A stretch of DNA of 64,000 nt from Eutrophocola sp964503965 (GCA_964503965.1 CAZDCK010000006.1:1-64000), one strand, 5' to 3'; shown: positions 1-9,276, counted from the stretch's first letter. Translations and numbers: made by a program. The notes: generated from the sequence alone by a model not told the origin.

Positions 1-10
1 TTTTTTTCAT

Positions 11-1165
11 TTATCCGTTAATGTCTGGCATCTCCACCCACACATTCCCTTCCTGCGATGACCTGACTGCAGTTTCGATGAAAGCCATTCCCCGCAGTCC
101 ATCCTGAATGCCGGGAATTGTCTTGTCGATCACTTCACCTTCAATCGCCGCATGTATTTCATCAGCGAAGGTGGTATATAAATTCGCGAACGCCTCGATA
201 TAGCCTTCCGGATGCCCTGGCGGGACCCTGGTATTGGCCGCCGCCCCGGGACCTGTAGCTGCCGTGCCCGTGCGTATCTGTTCTGTGGGTTTGTCGTTAT
301 AGCGTATCCACAGGGAATTGGGTTCCATCTGTTGCCAGTCCAGGCTTGCCTTGTCGCCATAAATTCTCAAGCGAAGATTGTTTTCATCGCCCACGCAAAT
401 CTGGCTGGCCAGTAATGTTCCCCTGGCACCGTTATCAAAATGCAGCAGGACTGTACCGTCATCATCCAGTTGCCGACCCTCAACAATACTGTTGAGTTCC
501 GCATTCAGCGTCGTGACTGAAAGCCCGGAAACAAACTCCACCAGATTGAACGCATGAACGCCAATATCACCCATGCAGCAGCTGCTTCCGGCCCTTGTCG
601 GGTCCAGTCGCCAGGCGGCCTGGGCATTATCACTATCCTCTTCCCTGTCAGCCAGCCAGCCCTGAGTATATTCAACAAGGATCTTGCGAACCATGCCAAG
701 CTGTCCTGCTGCCACCCTTTCCCTGGCTTCCCTGATCATCGGATAGCCGGTATAGGTATGGGTTAAACCGTAAAGCAGGTTATTGTCTTTGAGCAGCGAG
801 GACAGGCGCCTGCACTCTTCCAGGGTAGCGGTTGCCGGTTTGTCCGACATGACATGAAAGCCATGCTTGAAGGCATCGACGGCTATTTCGTAATGGGAGT
901 TGTTCGGGGTGACGATAACCACTACCTGCATCCGTTCATGTTCCGGCAGGGAGGCTTCGATTTCGAACATGGAATAAAAATCGCTATAACTGCGTGACTC
1001 TGTCAGACCCAGGGCCTTGCCTGAATTCAATGAACGGGTGGCATTGCTTGAAAACGCACCACAAACCAGTTCATAGGCATCATCAAGGCGAGCTGCCATT
1101 CGGTGTACTTCACCGATAAAAGCACCTTCGCCTCCACCGACCATGCCATAACGTATTCGAGTCAT
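11..1165 (-). CDS. Gfo/Idh/MocA family oxidoreductase
   Basis: This is a 384-residue NAD(P)-dependent oxidoreductase of the Gfo/Idh/MocA family, which usually acts on sugars, inositols or cyclic polyols in the cytoplasm. A Rossmann glycine motif (VGGGEGAFIG) lies at residues 9-18, the family DKP signature (variant of EKP) sits near residue 109, and a GDIGVH segment follows near residue 200. It starts with ATG 12 bases before the end of the PQQ dehydrogenase gene on the same strand, so the two may be co-transcribed. The substrate cannot be told from the sequence. It is only distantly similar to the shorter LigC-type member at 9325. Confidence 0.85.
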   Translation of the reverse strand: MTRIRYGMVGGGEGAFIGEVHRMAARLDDAYELVCGAFSSNATRSLNSGKALGLTESRSYSDFYSMFEIEASLPEHERMQVVVIVTPNNSHYEIAVDAFKHGFHVMSDKPATATLEECRRLSSLLKDNNLLYGLTHTYTGYPMIREARERVAAGQLGMVRKILVEYTQGWLADREEDSDNAQAAWRLDPTRAGSSCCMGDIGVHAFNLVEFVSGLSVTTLNAELNSIVEGRQLDDDGTVLLHFDNGARGTLLASQICVGDENNLRLRIYGDKASLDWQQMEPNSLWIRYNDKPTEQIRTGTAATGPGAAANTRVPPGHPEGYIEAFANLYTTFADEIHAAIEGEVIDKTIPGIQDGLRGMAFIETAVRSSQEGNVWVEMPDING

Positions 1166-1177
1166 TGATACATGCCC

Positions 1178-2833
1178 TCAATAAAGCACAAAGGAGTACA
1201 GGGTATCGCGGACAGCCACCAGCAGGTACTGGCGTCCGTCAACCATATAGGTTTGTGGCGCGTTGGTGAGGTTGCCGATACGGGTATGCCAGAGCAGGTC
1301 TCCATTGGCACCATCAAAAGCTACCATGTTACCACTGCCGTCACCCGTGAATACCAGACCGCCGGCAGTCGTGAGCACACCAATACCAACCGCACCGGTC
1401 GAAGGCCATTCATGTCGCCACACGGGTTTACCAGTTCGGTAATCGAGGGCATTGAAGGCACTGTCTTCAAAGCCAACAACGGCGACCTGTTTACCGCCCA
1501 AACCCATGGAGCCTCGAGGATCAGGGTCCGTCAGGTAAAGTATGTTAAAGCCATTATTCTCATGGGTATAAAACAGACCCAGATCCGGGTTGTAGGCCGG
1601 TGGCTGCCAGTTGGCCACACCACCTTCAACCGGAGACACAATAGAGCCTGGAATGATGGCTTCCTTTTCCGGGTTTGGGATAGGCGAACCATCTTCCCGC
1701 ACACCCAGGTCCCAATTGGAAAAGCTGCCATACTTTTCGGTCACAATGGACTCACCGGTTAGGCGATCAAGCGTAAAAAAATAACCATTACGGGCAGCGG
1801 TGGATACCAGTTTACGGGGTTCACCATCTATTTCCCCATCAATCAGGACCGGTGTCTGGGCAGAATCCCAGTCATGGGTATCGTGAGGGGAAGTCTGGTG
1901 ATACCAGACCATTTCGCCAGTATCAATGTCCACGGCAATCAGCGTGCAGGTGAATAGGTTATCACCAGGCCTGGCCACACCGGTATATCCTGGTGTGGGG
2001 TTGCCAGTACTGAAAATATAGTAATTGGTGTCGGGATCATAAACTCCTGTCACCCAGACCTGGCCACCGCCATTTCGGGCCGCATCGAGATTTGGCCAGG
2101 TATCCAGCCCCGGATCACCGGGATTTTGGGGCGTGGTATGGAATTTCCATTGCAGTTCACCGGTAGCCGGATCAAAGGACTGCAGGTAACCGGGGCTATC
2201 CAGGTCATTACCTGTACCAACCAGCAAATGATCATTCACCACCAAAGGTGCCATTGTCGAAAAATACTGCTGCTCCAGAGGAGCTATTTCCACATGCCAG
2301 TTTTCCTGACCGGTATATATATTCAGCGATACAAGATAATTATCCGGCGTTTCAAAAAACAGTGAATCATTCCAGATGGCCGGCCCACGGTTACCGATAT
2401 GGATACCACCGCGTGAATGCCAGAAGTAGTGCCATAGTTCCGTGCCGTCCCGGGCATCCATCGCCCAGACATGGTCCGGAGATGTCACATACAGGACATC
2501 ATCCATCATAATAAAACTGCCTTTAAGATTGGCTCCCGGAGGCAGGTAGTTGCCATCACCTTCCCCACCCTGCACGGTCACAACTTGCCCATTGGAACGA
2601 ATATTCGGATTCATGCGTGCAGTCCAGGCCAGAGTCAGGTTCTTCACATTCTCTCTGTTCACCTGATCAAGACGACTGTAGCGCTGCCCCGTGTAATCCC
2701 CGGAATAGGATAGCCATTCGTTTTCCAGGGGTTTATGAAGCTCTGCCGGAGTCAGGCCCTGGGCTGATACAATCAGCGAGACGATAGCTGATGCAAAAAA
2801 GAAAAATGGTTTCAGGAGAAATCTCGTTTTCAT
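1178..2833 (-). CDS. PQQ-dependent alcohol/aldehyde dehydrogenase, exported
   Basis: A 551-residue periplasmic quinoprotein of the methanol/ethanol dehydrogenase type. An N-terminal signal peptide (about residues 1-25) precedes repeated beta-propeller blades with W-motifs such as GTELWHYFW and GELQWKF. The HDTHDWD segment near residue 320 fits the catalytic Asp region. I do not see the pair of neighbouring cysteines that forms the ring disulfide in MxaF/XoxF, and there is no fused haem domain. The gene starts inside the stop of the cytochrome gene upstream (ATGA overlap), so that cytochrome is its likely electron acceptor. The substrate is unknown; an aromatic or short-chain alcohol fits the neighbourhood. 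No pqq biosynthesis genes are in the window. Confidence 0.88.
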   Translation of the reverse strand: MKTRFLLKPFFFFASAIVSLIVSAQGLTPAELHKPLENEWLSYSGDYTGQRYSRLDQVNRENVKNLTLAWTARMNPNIRSNGQVVTVQGGEGDGNYLPPGANLKGSFIMMDDVLYVTSPDHVWAMDARDGTELWHYFWHSRGGIHIGNRGPAIWNDSLFFETPDNYLVSLNIYTGQENWHVEIAPLEQQYFSTMAPLVVNDHLLVGTGNDLDSPGYLQSFDPATGELQWKFHTTPQNPGDPGLDTWPNLDAARNGGGQVWVTGVYDPDTNYYIFSTGNPTPGYTGVARPGDNLFTCTLIAVDIDTGEMVWYHQTSPHDTHDWDSAQTPVLIDGEIDGEPRKLVSTAARNGYFFTLDRLTGESIVTEKYGSFSNWDLGVREDGSPIPNPEKEAIIPGSIVSPVEGGVANWQPPAYNPDLGLFYTHENNGFNILYLTDPDPRGSMGLGGKQVAVVGFEDSAFNALDYRTGKPVWRHEWPSTGAVGIGVLTTAGGLVFTGDGSGNMVAFDGANGDLLWHTRIGNLTNAPQTYMVDGRQYLLVAVRDTLYSFVLY

Positions 2834-3801
2834 TGACGGGTCACCAGGAAAGCTGTCACGTTGTGCATGATTTCATTTGTTAGTTCACTCAGTAGCTCCC
2901 TGTGAGGCTGCAGGGGGTCATCAATTCTGATTCGGGCAACCGAGGGCGATGCCTGTTCCTGCAGGGAAAAACTCTGGTGGCGCCCCTGATCATTGACGAA
3001 GCTGACAAGAAAATCATCATGGCGTTTTAGCGTCCCGCCATGGGTTTCACCATTATCGAGGGTCACAGTCACCCTGACGGTACGGCGAGAGGAATCGGCA
3101 TCAGGATCCGGTGCACCGAAACGGCGTCCTGCTACCCAGGAGTTTTGGAGGTTTTCCGGCGTATCAATGCGGGAAGCGATGCCGTTGAGGTCTCCCTCCA
3201 GTGAATGACAGCCTGTGCAGTTATCATTGAAAAATTCCTCACCGGCAACCGGATCCCCAACCACTATATCAAGCGCTGCCGTTTCGCCGGGGGGAGGTGC
3301 CCCCTGCCCGGACTGGTTTGCCCAGACACTGTGAATAAATTCTGCTACAGCCACACGGTCTTCAGCTGATACCTGTAAAGGTGGCATTGCCGGCATACCC
3401 GGATTGCTGCGCCCGTTCTGGATAACCTCCCCTATAAGTTCGCCATGCTGGTCATTGAGGACAATTTGCGATCGAAGCAGGTTCACCCCCCCCATATCAC
3501 CGCCCCGCAGATCAGCACCATGACAGGCACGACACAGGCCCTCATAAACTGTTTCACCGCGCGCAAGGACTTCAGGTGCGGCAAGCTGCCTTTCCTGGGC
3601 AGGAAAAATGGCAAAAGGCAGTCTTTCAGGCGTCTGGCTAGCTTGTGGTGCAGGGACTGCCGGTTGGCTCTGAGCTGATGATGCGGGCTCGTCTACAGCC
3701 TCGTTAGAGGGTGACTGTTCACTGCAGGACACTATAAAAATCATAAAAAAGAAAATGATGTATACAGCCGCTATTCTGCCAGTTTTGCAGAATCGTCGCA
3801 T
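2830..3801 (-). CDS. Dihaem c-type cytochrome lipoprotein
   Basis: A 323-residue membrane-anchored cytochrome c. The N-terminus is hydrophobic and ends in a lipobox-like FIVSC (Cys26), followed by a Pro/Ala/Ser-rich linker. Two haem-binding motifs are visible, CRACH at residues 90-94 and CTGCH at 195-199, with possible Met axial ligands in the NPGMPAMPP segment. It overlaps the PQQ dehydrogenase gene by four bases and very likely carries electrons from that enzyme to the respiratory chain. It diverges from the arylmalonate-decarboxylase-like gene across a 132-base gap that should hold both promoters. Confidence 0.9.
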   Translation of the reverse strand: MRRFCKTGRIAAVYIIFFFMIFIVSCSEQSPSNEAVDEPASSAQSQPAVPAPQASQTPERLPFAIFPAQERQLAAPEVLARGETVYEGLCRACHGADLRGGDMGGVNLLRSQIVLNDQHGELIGEVIQNGRSNPGMPAMPPLQVSAEDRVAVAEFIHSVWANQSGQGAPPPGETAALDIVVGDPVAGEEFFNDNCTGCHSLEGDLNGIASRIDTPENLQNSWVAGRRFGAPDPDADSSRRTVRVTVTLDNGETHGGTLKRHDDFLVSFVNDQGRHQSFSLQEQASPSVARIRIDDPLQPHRELLSELTNEIMHNVTAFLVTRQ

Positions 3802-3933
3802 TGAGGCCCCCTGGAAAATTTAACATTATAATTTTGGGCAATTAAATCACAATCCAATGCATTGTATGAAGGAAGCACAGCTTTTGTTAGGATTCAGGCC
3901 ATTGAATGAAGGCATCTTTTTTAGGGGAATTTC

Positions 3934-4719
3934 ATGACACTTTCCAGACGACGTCTGCTGACAGGAGCGGCTGCTGCAGGTTTGACCTCAGGCCCATTAC
4001 TGGCGGCTGATAAAAAGCCGCGCCTCGGCATGATTTTTCCAGTCATCGATCGTGATGTCCCGGAAGAAGCCCTGCGCATGTATGGCGACCAGGTTGAATT
4101 TGTAGTGGAAAATCTCGACCTGCAGACAATGACACCGGAAGGCTATGATGCTGTCATCGGTAATATTCCGGAAAAAGCGGACAATCTGGTCCGGCGGGGT
4201 GTGGATGCCGTCATGGTCATGGGGACTTCACTGACATTTTACCAGGGGCGGGAATTTAACGAAAAGCTCACCCAAACCGTAGCCGAGGCCACTGGGCTGC
4301 CCACATCAACGATGAGTAATGGCATTATCAATGGCCTGAAGGAAGTCGGTGGCAAGAACATAGTCTGTGCCACGGCCTACAATGATGTGGTGAATGACCG
4401 CCTCGTACGCTTCCTGTCCCAGCATGATTTCAATGTACTCAATATCAAGGGCCTTGGCATTGAAGCCGTCAATGATATTTTCTCAGTTACCCAGCCCGAG
4501 CTTATCGATTTTTGTAGCACAGTAGGCAATTCAGCAAGAGAAGCTGATGCGATTCTTATCAGCTGTGGCGGACTCATTACCCTGGATGTTCTGGCCCCGG
4601 TGGAATCAAGAACGGAAATTCCTGCGGTATCCAGCACACCCCATGCCCTGTATGAAGGCGCCAAACTGTTGGGCATTGATGCCAGGGTTCCTGGATATGG
4701 TTCCCTGCTTGCAGGATAA
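3934..4719 (+). CDS. Tat-exported arylmalonate decarboxylase-like protein (Asp/Glu racemase superfamily)
   Basis: A 261-residue protein. A twin-arginine signal (SRRRLLTGAAAAG) is followed by a domain resembling bacterial arylmalonate decarboxylase. The family segment MGTSLTFYQG lies at residues 96-105, and the single catalytic-type Cys is Cys211 in LISCGGLITLD. Where racemases have a first catalytic Cys, this protein has Gly97, as in the decarboxylases. The enzymes of this family convert malonates or isomerise maleate without a cofactor. Start ATG 3934 is preceded by TTTAGGGG. Family assignment is firm; the substrate is not. Export of such an enzyme is unusual. Confidence 0.8.
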   Translation: MTLSRRRLLTGAAAAGLTSGPLLAADKKPRLGMIFPVIDRDVPEEALRMYGDQVEFVVENLDLQTMTPEGYDAVIGNIPEKADNLVRRGVDAVMVMGTSLTFYQGREFNEKLTQTVAEATGLPTSTMSNGIINGLKEVGGKNIVCATAYNDVVNDRLVRFLSQHDFNVLNIKGLGIEAVNDIFSVTQPELIDFCSTVGNSAREADAILISCGGLITLDVLAPVESRTEIPAVSSTPHALYEGAKLLGIDARVPGYGSLLAG

Positions 4720-4828
4720 GACTGTCAATTTACTGGCACATGATCCCGAAACTCAAACGTGCTACCCGGTAAAGGGTTCACGTCATTGATCTTTTTTATT
4801 TATCCAAAAACCCGACACAGGAAGCATT

Positions 4829-5452
4829 ATGAAATTACACGGTGTACCGCTAAGCAACTTCTACAATATGGCCAAACATTCCCTGCTGGAGAAAGGCGCT
4901 GATTTTGAAGAGATTGTGACTGCACCAAGCCAGGAGCCTTCCTTTCTGGCCATGAGCCCCATGGGTAAGGTGCCCATGCTTGAAACCGATGAAGGCCCCC
5001 TTACTGAAGCACCCGCCATCATGGAATACCTGGATCTAAAATTTCCGGGCAATGCACTCTACCCGGCCGATCCCTTCGCCCGGGCCAAGGTTATTCAACT
5101 GATGCGCATCATGGAACTTTACGTGGAAGCACCGGTGCATCCACTGGTCGGCATTCTTTTTGATCGGGACATACCTGACCATGTCATGGCTGCTGCCCGT
5201 CCCGAGGCAGAAAAAGGACTGGCAGCGCTGGAGCGGCTCGCAAAATTTACACCGTATATCGCCGGGGATCAGTTCACCTTTGCCGATATCGTCGCGTTTC
5301 ACGGATTTACCCTGGCTAACATGCTGACCAAACAGGTACTTGATTGGGACATGCTCACTGCTGTCCCCGGTCTGCAAGAATGGTATGGGCATGTGGCCCA
5401 GAGGGAGAGCACTCAACGTATTCTCTCGGATATGGCCGCTGCCGAGGGATAA
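4829..5452 (+). CDS. Glutathione S-transferase
   Basis: A 207-residue two-domain GST. The N-terminal thioredoxin-like half holds SNFYNMAKHSLLEKG and the cis-proline loop GKVPML (about residues 50-55), followed by the glutathione-contacting TEAPAIMEYLD. The C-terminal half is all-helical with the family motif FTFADIVAFHGF. Cytoplasmic GSTs act in detoxification, and some cleave beta-aryl ethers in lignin catabolism; nothing here distinguishes the class. It starts at ATG after AGGAAGC and lies 109 bases downstream of the decarboxylase-like gene on the same strand. Confidence 0.88.
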   Translation: MKLHGVPLSNFYNMAKHSLLEKGADFEEIVTAPSQEPSFLAMSPMGKVPMLETDEGPLTEAPAIMEYLDLKFPGNALYPADPFARAKVIQLMRIMELYVEAPVHPLVGILFDRDIPDHVMAAARPEAEKGLAALERLAKFTPYIAGDQFTFADIVAFHGFTLANMLTKQVLDWDMLTAVPGLQEWYGHVAQRESTQRILSDMAAAEG

Positions 5453-5507
5453 TTTCTGCCACATAAAAGTCACTGTCTGCGCACTATTTGATCTGTGTCG
5501 GGTGGGC

Positions 5508-6926
5508 ATGACAGTGACTTTTCTACAATACCACTACGACAGGACAATCCTTTACGCCAATTTTCGATGGCGCGCTGCTGGAAAAATACGATACATTCGG
5601 CCCGCGTTACACCTCCTACCCGACTGCCGTACAGTTCACTGACGCGTTCAGCGAACAGGACTATCGCCAGGGCGTCATTGAGAGCAACGCAATCCGCAAA
5701 CCCCTGTCGCTCTATTTTCATATTCCGTTCTGTGAATCCCTGTGTTTTTACTGTGCCTGCAACAAGATCATTACCCATACACGCAAGAGAGCCCTTCCAT
5801 ACCTGGAAAGAATGCACCGGGAAATAGCCCTGCAGGCAGCACTGACAGACAGTGAGCGTCCCGTGACCCAACTTCATCTGGGAGGGGGAACGCCAACCTT
5901 TCTCAGTGATGAACAACTCGAGGCCTTGTTAAACGAAGCAGCCTCACATTTCACCTTTGCCCCGGAAGCCCAACGGGAGTTTTCCATTGAGATAGACCCA
6001 CGGGCAGTTCGCAGCAACACGATTGCCCTGCTTGGAGACCTGGGATTTAACCGGATCAGTTTTGGTGTGCAGGACTTCAACCCGAAAGTGCAGGAAGCGG
6101 TGAATCGTGTTCAGAGTATTGAACAGACACGGGCCGTGATTGATGCCGCCCGACAGGCAAACTACCGTTCTGTGAGTGTGGACTTGATCTATGGTCTGCC
6201 CTTCCAGAACACAGAGAACTTTGCCCGGACTCTGGATACCGTCATCGATCTGGCCCCGGAACGTCTGGCAATCTATAACTATGCCACTTACCGAAACGGG
6301 TAAAGGCGCAGAAACTCATCAGGGAGGAAACCCTGCCAAAGCCCACCGAAAAACTGGCCTTGCTGGAACTGATTATCAACCGTTTGCAGGGAGCGGGATA
6401 TGAATATATTGGTATGGACCACTTTGCCCTGCCAACAGAAGACCTCGTCATGGCCAGGAACAACGGTACCCTGCAAAGAAATTTCCAGGGCTATTCGACT
6501 CATGCCAATGCCGACATGATTGGTATGGGGCTTACTTCCATCGGTAATATTGCCGATAGCTACTCCCAGAACCAGCGTTTTGAACACTCCTATTTTGAAG
6601 CCATTGATGCGGGCAGACTCCCCATCATGAAAGGCTATACATTAAATGATGATGATCGCCTTCGACGGGAAGTGATCCAGCAGTTAATGTGCCAGGGCAT
6701 CATTAATTTGCCCCAGATTGAAAAAAGGTTCGACGTGGCATTTAGTGATTATTTCGCCCCGGAGCTCCAGGCACTGACAGAAATGGCTGATGATGGATTA
6801 GTGTCCGTGGACAGGGAAAGCATCACGGTACAACCATTGGGACGACTGCTAATGCGTAATATTGCCATGGTCTTTGATGCCTACATGAAACAGGCAGCAA
6901 GACAGCAGTTTTCAAGGGCGATCTGA
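5508..6926 (+). pseudogene. hemN: Oxygen-independent coproporphyrinogen III oxidase, interrupted by frameshift(s)
   Basis: Radical-SAM enzyme of haem synthesis. The reading frame from the DGALLEKYDTFGPRYTSYPTA region (about 5566) to 6303 holds the cluster motif CESLCFYCAC, the SAM-region LHLGGGTPTF and IDPRAV. It then stops at TAA 6301 in YNYATYRNG. One base further on, the frame continues as LPKRVKAQKLIREE through GMDHFALP to the normal HemN C-terminus at 6926. Restoring one C near 6285 (GCCAC to GCCCAC) would give the family sequence YNYAHLPKRVKAQKL. A second, less certain shift lies near 5540: no usual start codon exists in the main frame after the stop at 5515, while ATG 5508 in another frame reads MTVTFLQY. 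This is either a decayed gene or base-call errors. Confidence 0.85.
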
Positions 6927-6960
6927 GGGAAGGGATAAATGGATGAATGGATCAATGGAT

Positions 6961-7060
6961 NNNNNNNNNNNNNNNNNNNNNNNNNNNNNNNNNNNNNNNN
7001 NNNNNNNNNNNNNNNNNNNNNNNNNNNNNNNNNNNNNNNNNNNNNNNNNNNNNNNNNNNN
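6961..7060. other. Assembly gap (100 N) at an ATGGAT-type repeat
   Basis: One hundred Ns of round length. The left flank reads GGATGAATGGATCAATGGAT and the right flank begins AATGGATAAAA. The two ends share the seven bases AATGGAT, so the real distance is probably close to zero or is a short tandem repeat of an ATGGAT-like unit that the assembler could not resolve. Confidence 0.9.
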
Positions 7061-7064
7061 AATG

Positions 7065-7344
7065 GATAAAAAGGCAGGATCGTTCGCCTGAAATTAACCA
7101 TCAAGGGTTTTATTTGGACTTATGCTTGAATTTGATGGTCAGATAAAAACAATCCCTCCGGCTATCTCGAATATTTCCTCTTGCATCCTGCATCCTGCAT
7201 CCTGTCTCCTGCATCCTGTCTCCTGCATCGTCTTCATCGCCGGATGACGGTTCTCCGGACCTCTTCCGGCCTACAAGCAATACTTGACCCGCTTCCCTTG
7301 TATCCCTGTCTCAAGTCCTTACCTGAATCGCCTACCTTTTAATC
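7065..7344. repeat. Interspersed intergenic repeat, copy A
   Basis: This non-coding stretch between the convergent hemN and tautomerase genes matches 36900-37120 over its length. Shared blocks include CAAGGGTTTTATTTGGACTT, ACAATCCCTCCGGCTA, a GGATGACGGT...CTCTTCCGGCCTAC end block and CGCCTACCTTTT. Internal inverted repeats are ACCATCAA (7097-7104) with TTGATGGT (7132-7139), and GCCGGA (7239-7244) with TCCGGC (7265-7270). Copy A also has an expanded CATCCTG-type heptamer run at about 7183-7229. Copy B has only one or two of those units. No protein of note is encoded. It is REP- or MITE-like in form; no known family is recognised. Confidence 0.8.
7183..7229 (+). repeat. Heptamer tandem repeat (CATCCTG-type)
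   Basis: About six to seven units of CATCCTG or its variant TCTCCTG follow each other inside copy A of the dispersed repeat. The matching place in copy B (about 37020-37035) holds only degenerate units, so the array has expanded or contracted. It is non-coding. Confidence 0.75.
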
Positions 7345-7345
7345 T

Positions 7346-8428
7346 TTACTTGGAACCGGGTAAGTAATACGCCGTACCAGACATCAATAAGCGTGCTGTA
7401 CGCATGATGGCCACACTTTTCGGTGCAAGATCATCGGGGGCATCACTGGGCTCCACTTCAACGGCCAGCGCCCCGGTAGGATGCTCAACATGGCAAAGTT
7501 TTCGCGCTCCATCAGGGATATCAGCCATATCATTCCCGACCGCACCGGGCGTTGTTGCAGCAACCGCCACACTGGCAGCTGCCAACACACCAACTGCATC
7601 ATGCACTCGATGAGGGATAAAACTGCGGGTATTGATCAGGCCGCCGTTCATGGGTGAGGACACTATGGTCATTTTCGGTACAGTCTTGTCCTTCACGTCA
7701 CCCAGATTCATCATGGGGCCGACCTTCAATCGAATAGCTTCTACACGCTCTTTCAGCGCCTGGTTGGCCTCCAGATCGGCAATCCCTTCATCCCCTCTTA
7801 ATCCCAGCGATGCCGCTGGCATCATGACTACCGGCATACCATTGTCAACCATGGTGACAGGTATACCATCCACCTCGTCCTGAACGTTACCCGTGGGGAA
7901 CAGCTCACCACAGCTGGACCCGGCCACGCCGACGAACTCAATCATAATCGGTGCATGTGTGCCCGGAACACCATCAATGGCCGCATTCCCGGCATACTGA
8001 ACCTGCTTTCCTGGTGTCATAATGCGCTGACGGGCAATGGAGTCGGTATTTTCCATATAGACAGTCACAACAGTTTCGCCATCCTCGGCCTCGACCAGGC
8101 CGGATTCAATAGCAAATGGACCGACTCCTGCCAGGATATTGCCGCAATTCTGGGCAGTGGACGTACGAGCTTCATCGACAACCACCTGAACAAACAGGTA
8201 ATCCACATCAATGCCTTGCCGTTCAGATTTTTTGACTATCGCCACCTTGCTGGTCAGGGGGTGGGCACCACCTACTCCATCAATCTGACGGGGATCCGGT
8301 GAGCCCATCACACCAAGAAGTGCCTGTTCCCGCTCAGCGGGATCTTCAGGCAGGTCACTGCTTAGATAATAGGTTCCCTTGGAAGTGCCGCCGCGCAACA
8401 GCATGCATGGTATGGCTTTTTGCATCAT
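7346..8428 (-). CDS. PrpF-family tautomerase, likely 4-oxalomesaconate tautomerase (GalD/LigU type)
   Basis: A 360-residue enzyme of the PrpF/DUF453 fold. The N-terminus has the family signature MLLRGGTSKG, followed by GSPDPRQIDGVGGAHPLTSKVAIV. Later segments TAQNCGN and GDEGI...KVGPMMNLGDV are also typical. The length equals that of the GalD/LigU tautomerases, which convert 4-oxalomesaconate in the gallate and protocatechuate 4,5-cleavage routes. The divergent neighbour is a LigK-type aldolase and a LigC-type dehydrogenase follows, which supports this role over PrpF itself (aconitate isomerisation). Whether it is the GalD or LigU stereochemical type cannot be read from sequence. Confidence 0.82.
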   Translation of the reverse strand: MMQKAIPCMLLRGGTSKGTYYLSSDLPEDPAEREQALLGVMGSPDPRQIDGVGGAHPLTSKVAIVKKSERQGIDVDYLFVQVVVDEARTSTAQNCGNILAGVGPFAIESGLVEAEDGETVVTVYMENTDSIARQRIMTPGKQVQYAGNAAIDGVPGTHAPIMIEFVGVAGSSCGELFPTGNVQDEVDGIPVTMVDNGMPVVMMPAASLGLRGDEGIADLEANQALKERVEAIRLKVGPMMNLGDVKDKTVPKMTIVSSPMNGGLINTRSFIPHRVHDAVGVLAAASVAVAATTPGAVGNDMADIPDGARKLCHVEHPTGALAVEVEPSDAPDDLAPKSVAIMRTARLLMSGTAYYLPGSK

Positions 8429-8574
8429 TCGTCCCCGATTGGTCTCTACGAATGGCGCATTATCGGTGTTTCAGCCAATGATTGGAACTGGCAGACCGAC
8501 CTGTAAATCAGATTTGAGCCCTGACGTCTTGATTCATATAATGTGCGTCCCTTTTACAACCCGCAGGAACCACT

Positions 8575-9276
8575 ATGCACAAGCCCGTAGCCGTTCGACA
8601 TATTCCTCGAGCCGATCAGTCCATCATTGACGATCTCGGTAACATGGGGGTTGCGACCGTCCATGAAGCCCAGGGTCGTGTCGGCCTGATGAAACCCTAC
8701 ATACGCCCTGTCTATGACAATGTCAGAATTGCCGGAAGTGCCATCACGATCATGGCCCAGCCCGGGGACAACTGGATGGTCCATGTGGCAATCGAATTGT
8801 GCCAGCCTGGTGATATTATCGTCGTAGGGATTACTGCAGATAGTACGGATGGCTTCTTTGGCGATCTGCTTGCTCATTCCTGTATGGCCCGCGGTGTAAA
8901 GGGGCTCATTATTGATGCCGGCGTCCGTGATACCCGGGACCTGAAAGAGATGGGCTTCCCGGTCTGGTCCAAAGCGATCCATTCCAAGGGAACCGTCAAG
9001 GAAACCCTGGGGTCGGTGAATATTCCCATCGTCTGTGCCGGGGCCCATATCAATCCGGGTGACATCATCGTCGCCGATGAAGACGGTGTTTGCGTCGTTG
9101 AGCGTCAACATGCGGCCGAGGTTCGTGACAAGGCCAAGGCTCGTGAAGAAGCCGAGGTGGCAAAACGCGAACGCCTGCTGGCTGGTGAACTGGGCCTGGA
9201 TATATACAACATGCGTCCACGACTGGAAGAAGCCGGCCTTGTCTATCTTGATTCCCTGGATGAACTGGACAAGTAA
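8575..9276 (+). CDS. ligK: 4-carboxy-4-hydroxy-2-oxoadipate aldolase / oxaloacetate decarboxylase (LigK/GalC type)
   Basis: A 233-residue class II aldolase of the RraA-like fold. It cleaves 4-carboxy-4-hydroxy-2-oxoadipate to pyruvate and oxaloacetate, the last step of protocatechuate 4,5-cleavage. Signature parts are TVHEAQGRVGLM near residue 28, the QPGDNWMVHVAIE and PGDIIVVG segments, and the metal/substrate site DAGVRDTRDLKEMGFPVW, where the Arg and Asp of GVRD are conserved. The start has CCGCAGGAACC upstream. It diverges from the tautomerase and is followed after 48 bases by the LigC-type gene. Confidence 0.88.
   Translation: MHKPVAVRHIPRADQSIIDDLGNMGVATVHEAQGRVGLMKPYIRPVYDNVRIAGSAITIMAQPGDNWMVHVAIELCQPGDIIVVGITADSTDGFFGDLLAHSCMARGVKGLIIDAGVRDTRDLKEMGFPVWSKAIHSKGTVKETLGSVNIPIVCAGAHINPGDIIVADEDGVCVVERQHAAEVRDKAKAREEAEVAKRERLLAGELGLDIYNMRPRLEEAGLVYLDSLDELDK

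Noticed and set aside
11..1165. A second LigC-type semialdehyde dehydrogenase
   Set aside because: It is about 70 residues longer and lacks the HTRRFNPSHQ and FFRR segments of the LigC type.
1172..1762. Long plus-strand frame opposite the PQQ dehydrogenase gene
   Set aside because: It is a shadow of the real minus-strand gene, without a ribosome site or any recognisable domain.
1178..2833. Lanthanide- or calcium-dependent methanol dehydrogenase
   Set aside because: The neighbouring-cysteine disulfide of MxaF/XoxF is not seen and no methanol-oxidation genes are near, so only the general quinoprotein class is supported.
6943..7146. Open frame running through the first N gap
   Set aside because: It is produced by the Ns and by the dispersed repeat; it has no ribosome site or protein-like content.
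7183..7229. Possible CRISPR-like array
   Set aside because: The repeats are seven bases long, tandem and without spacers.
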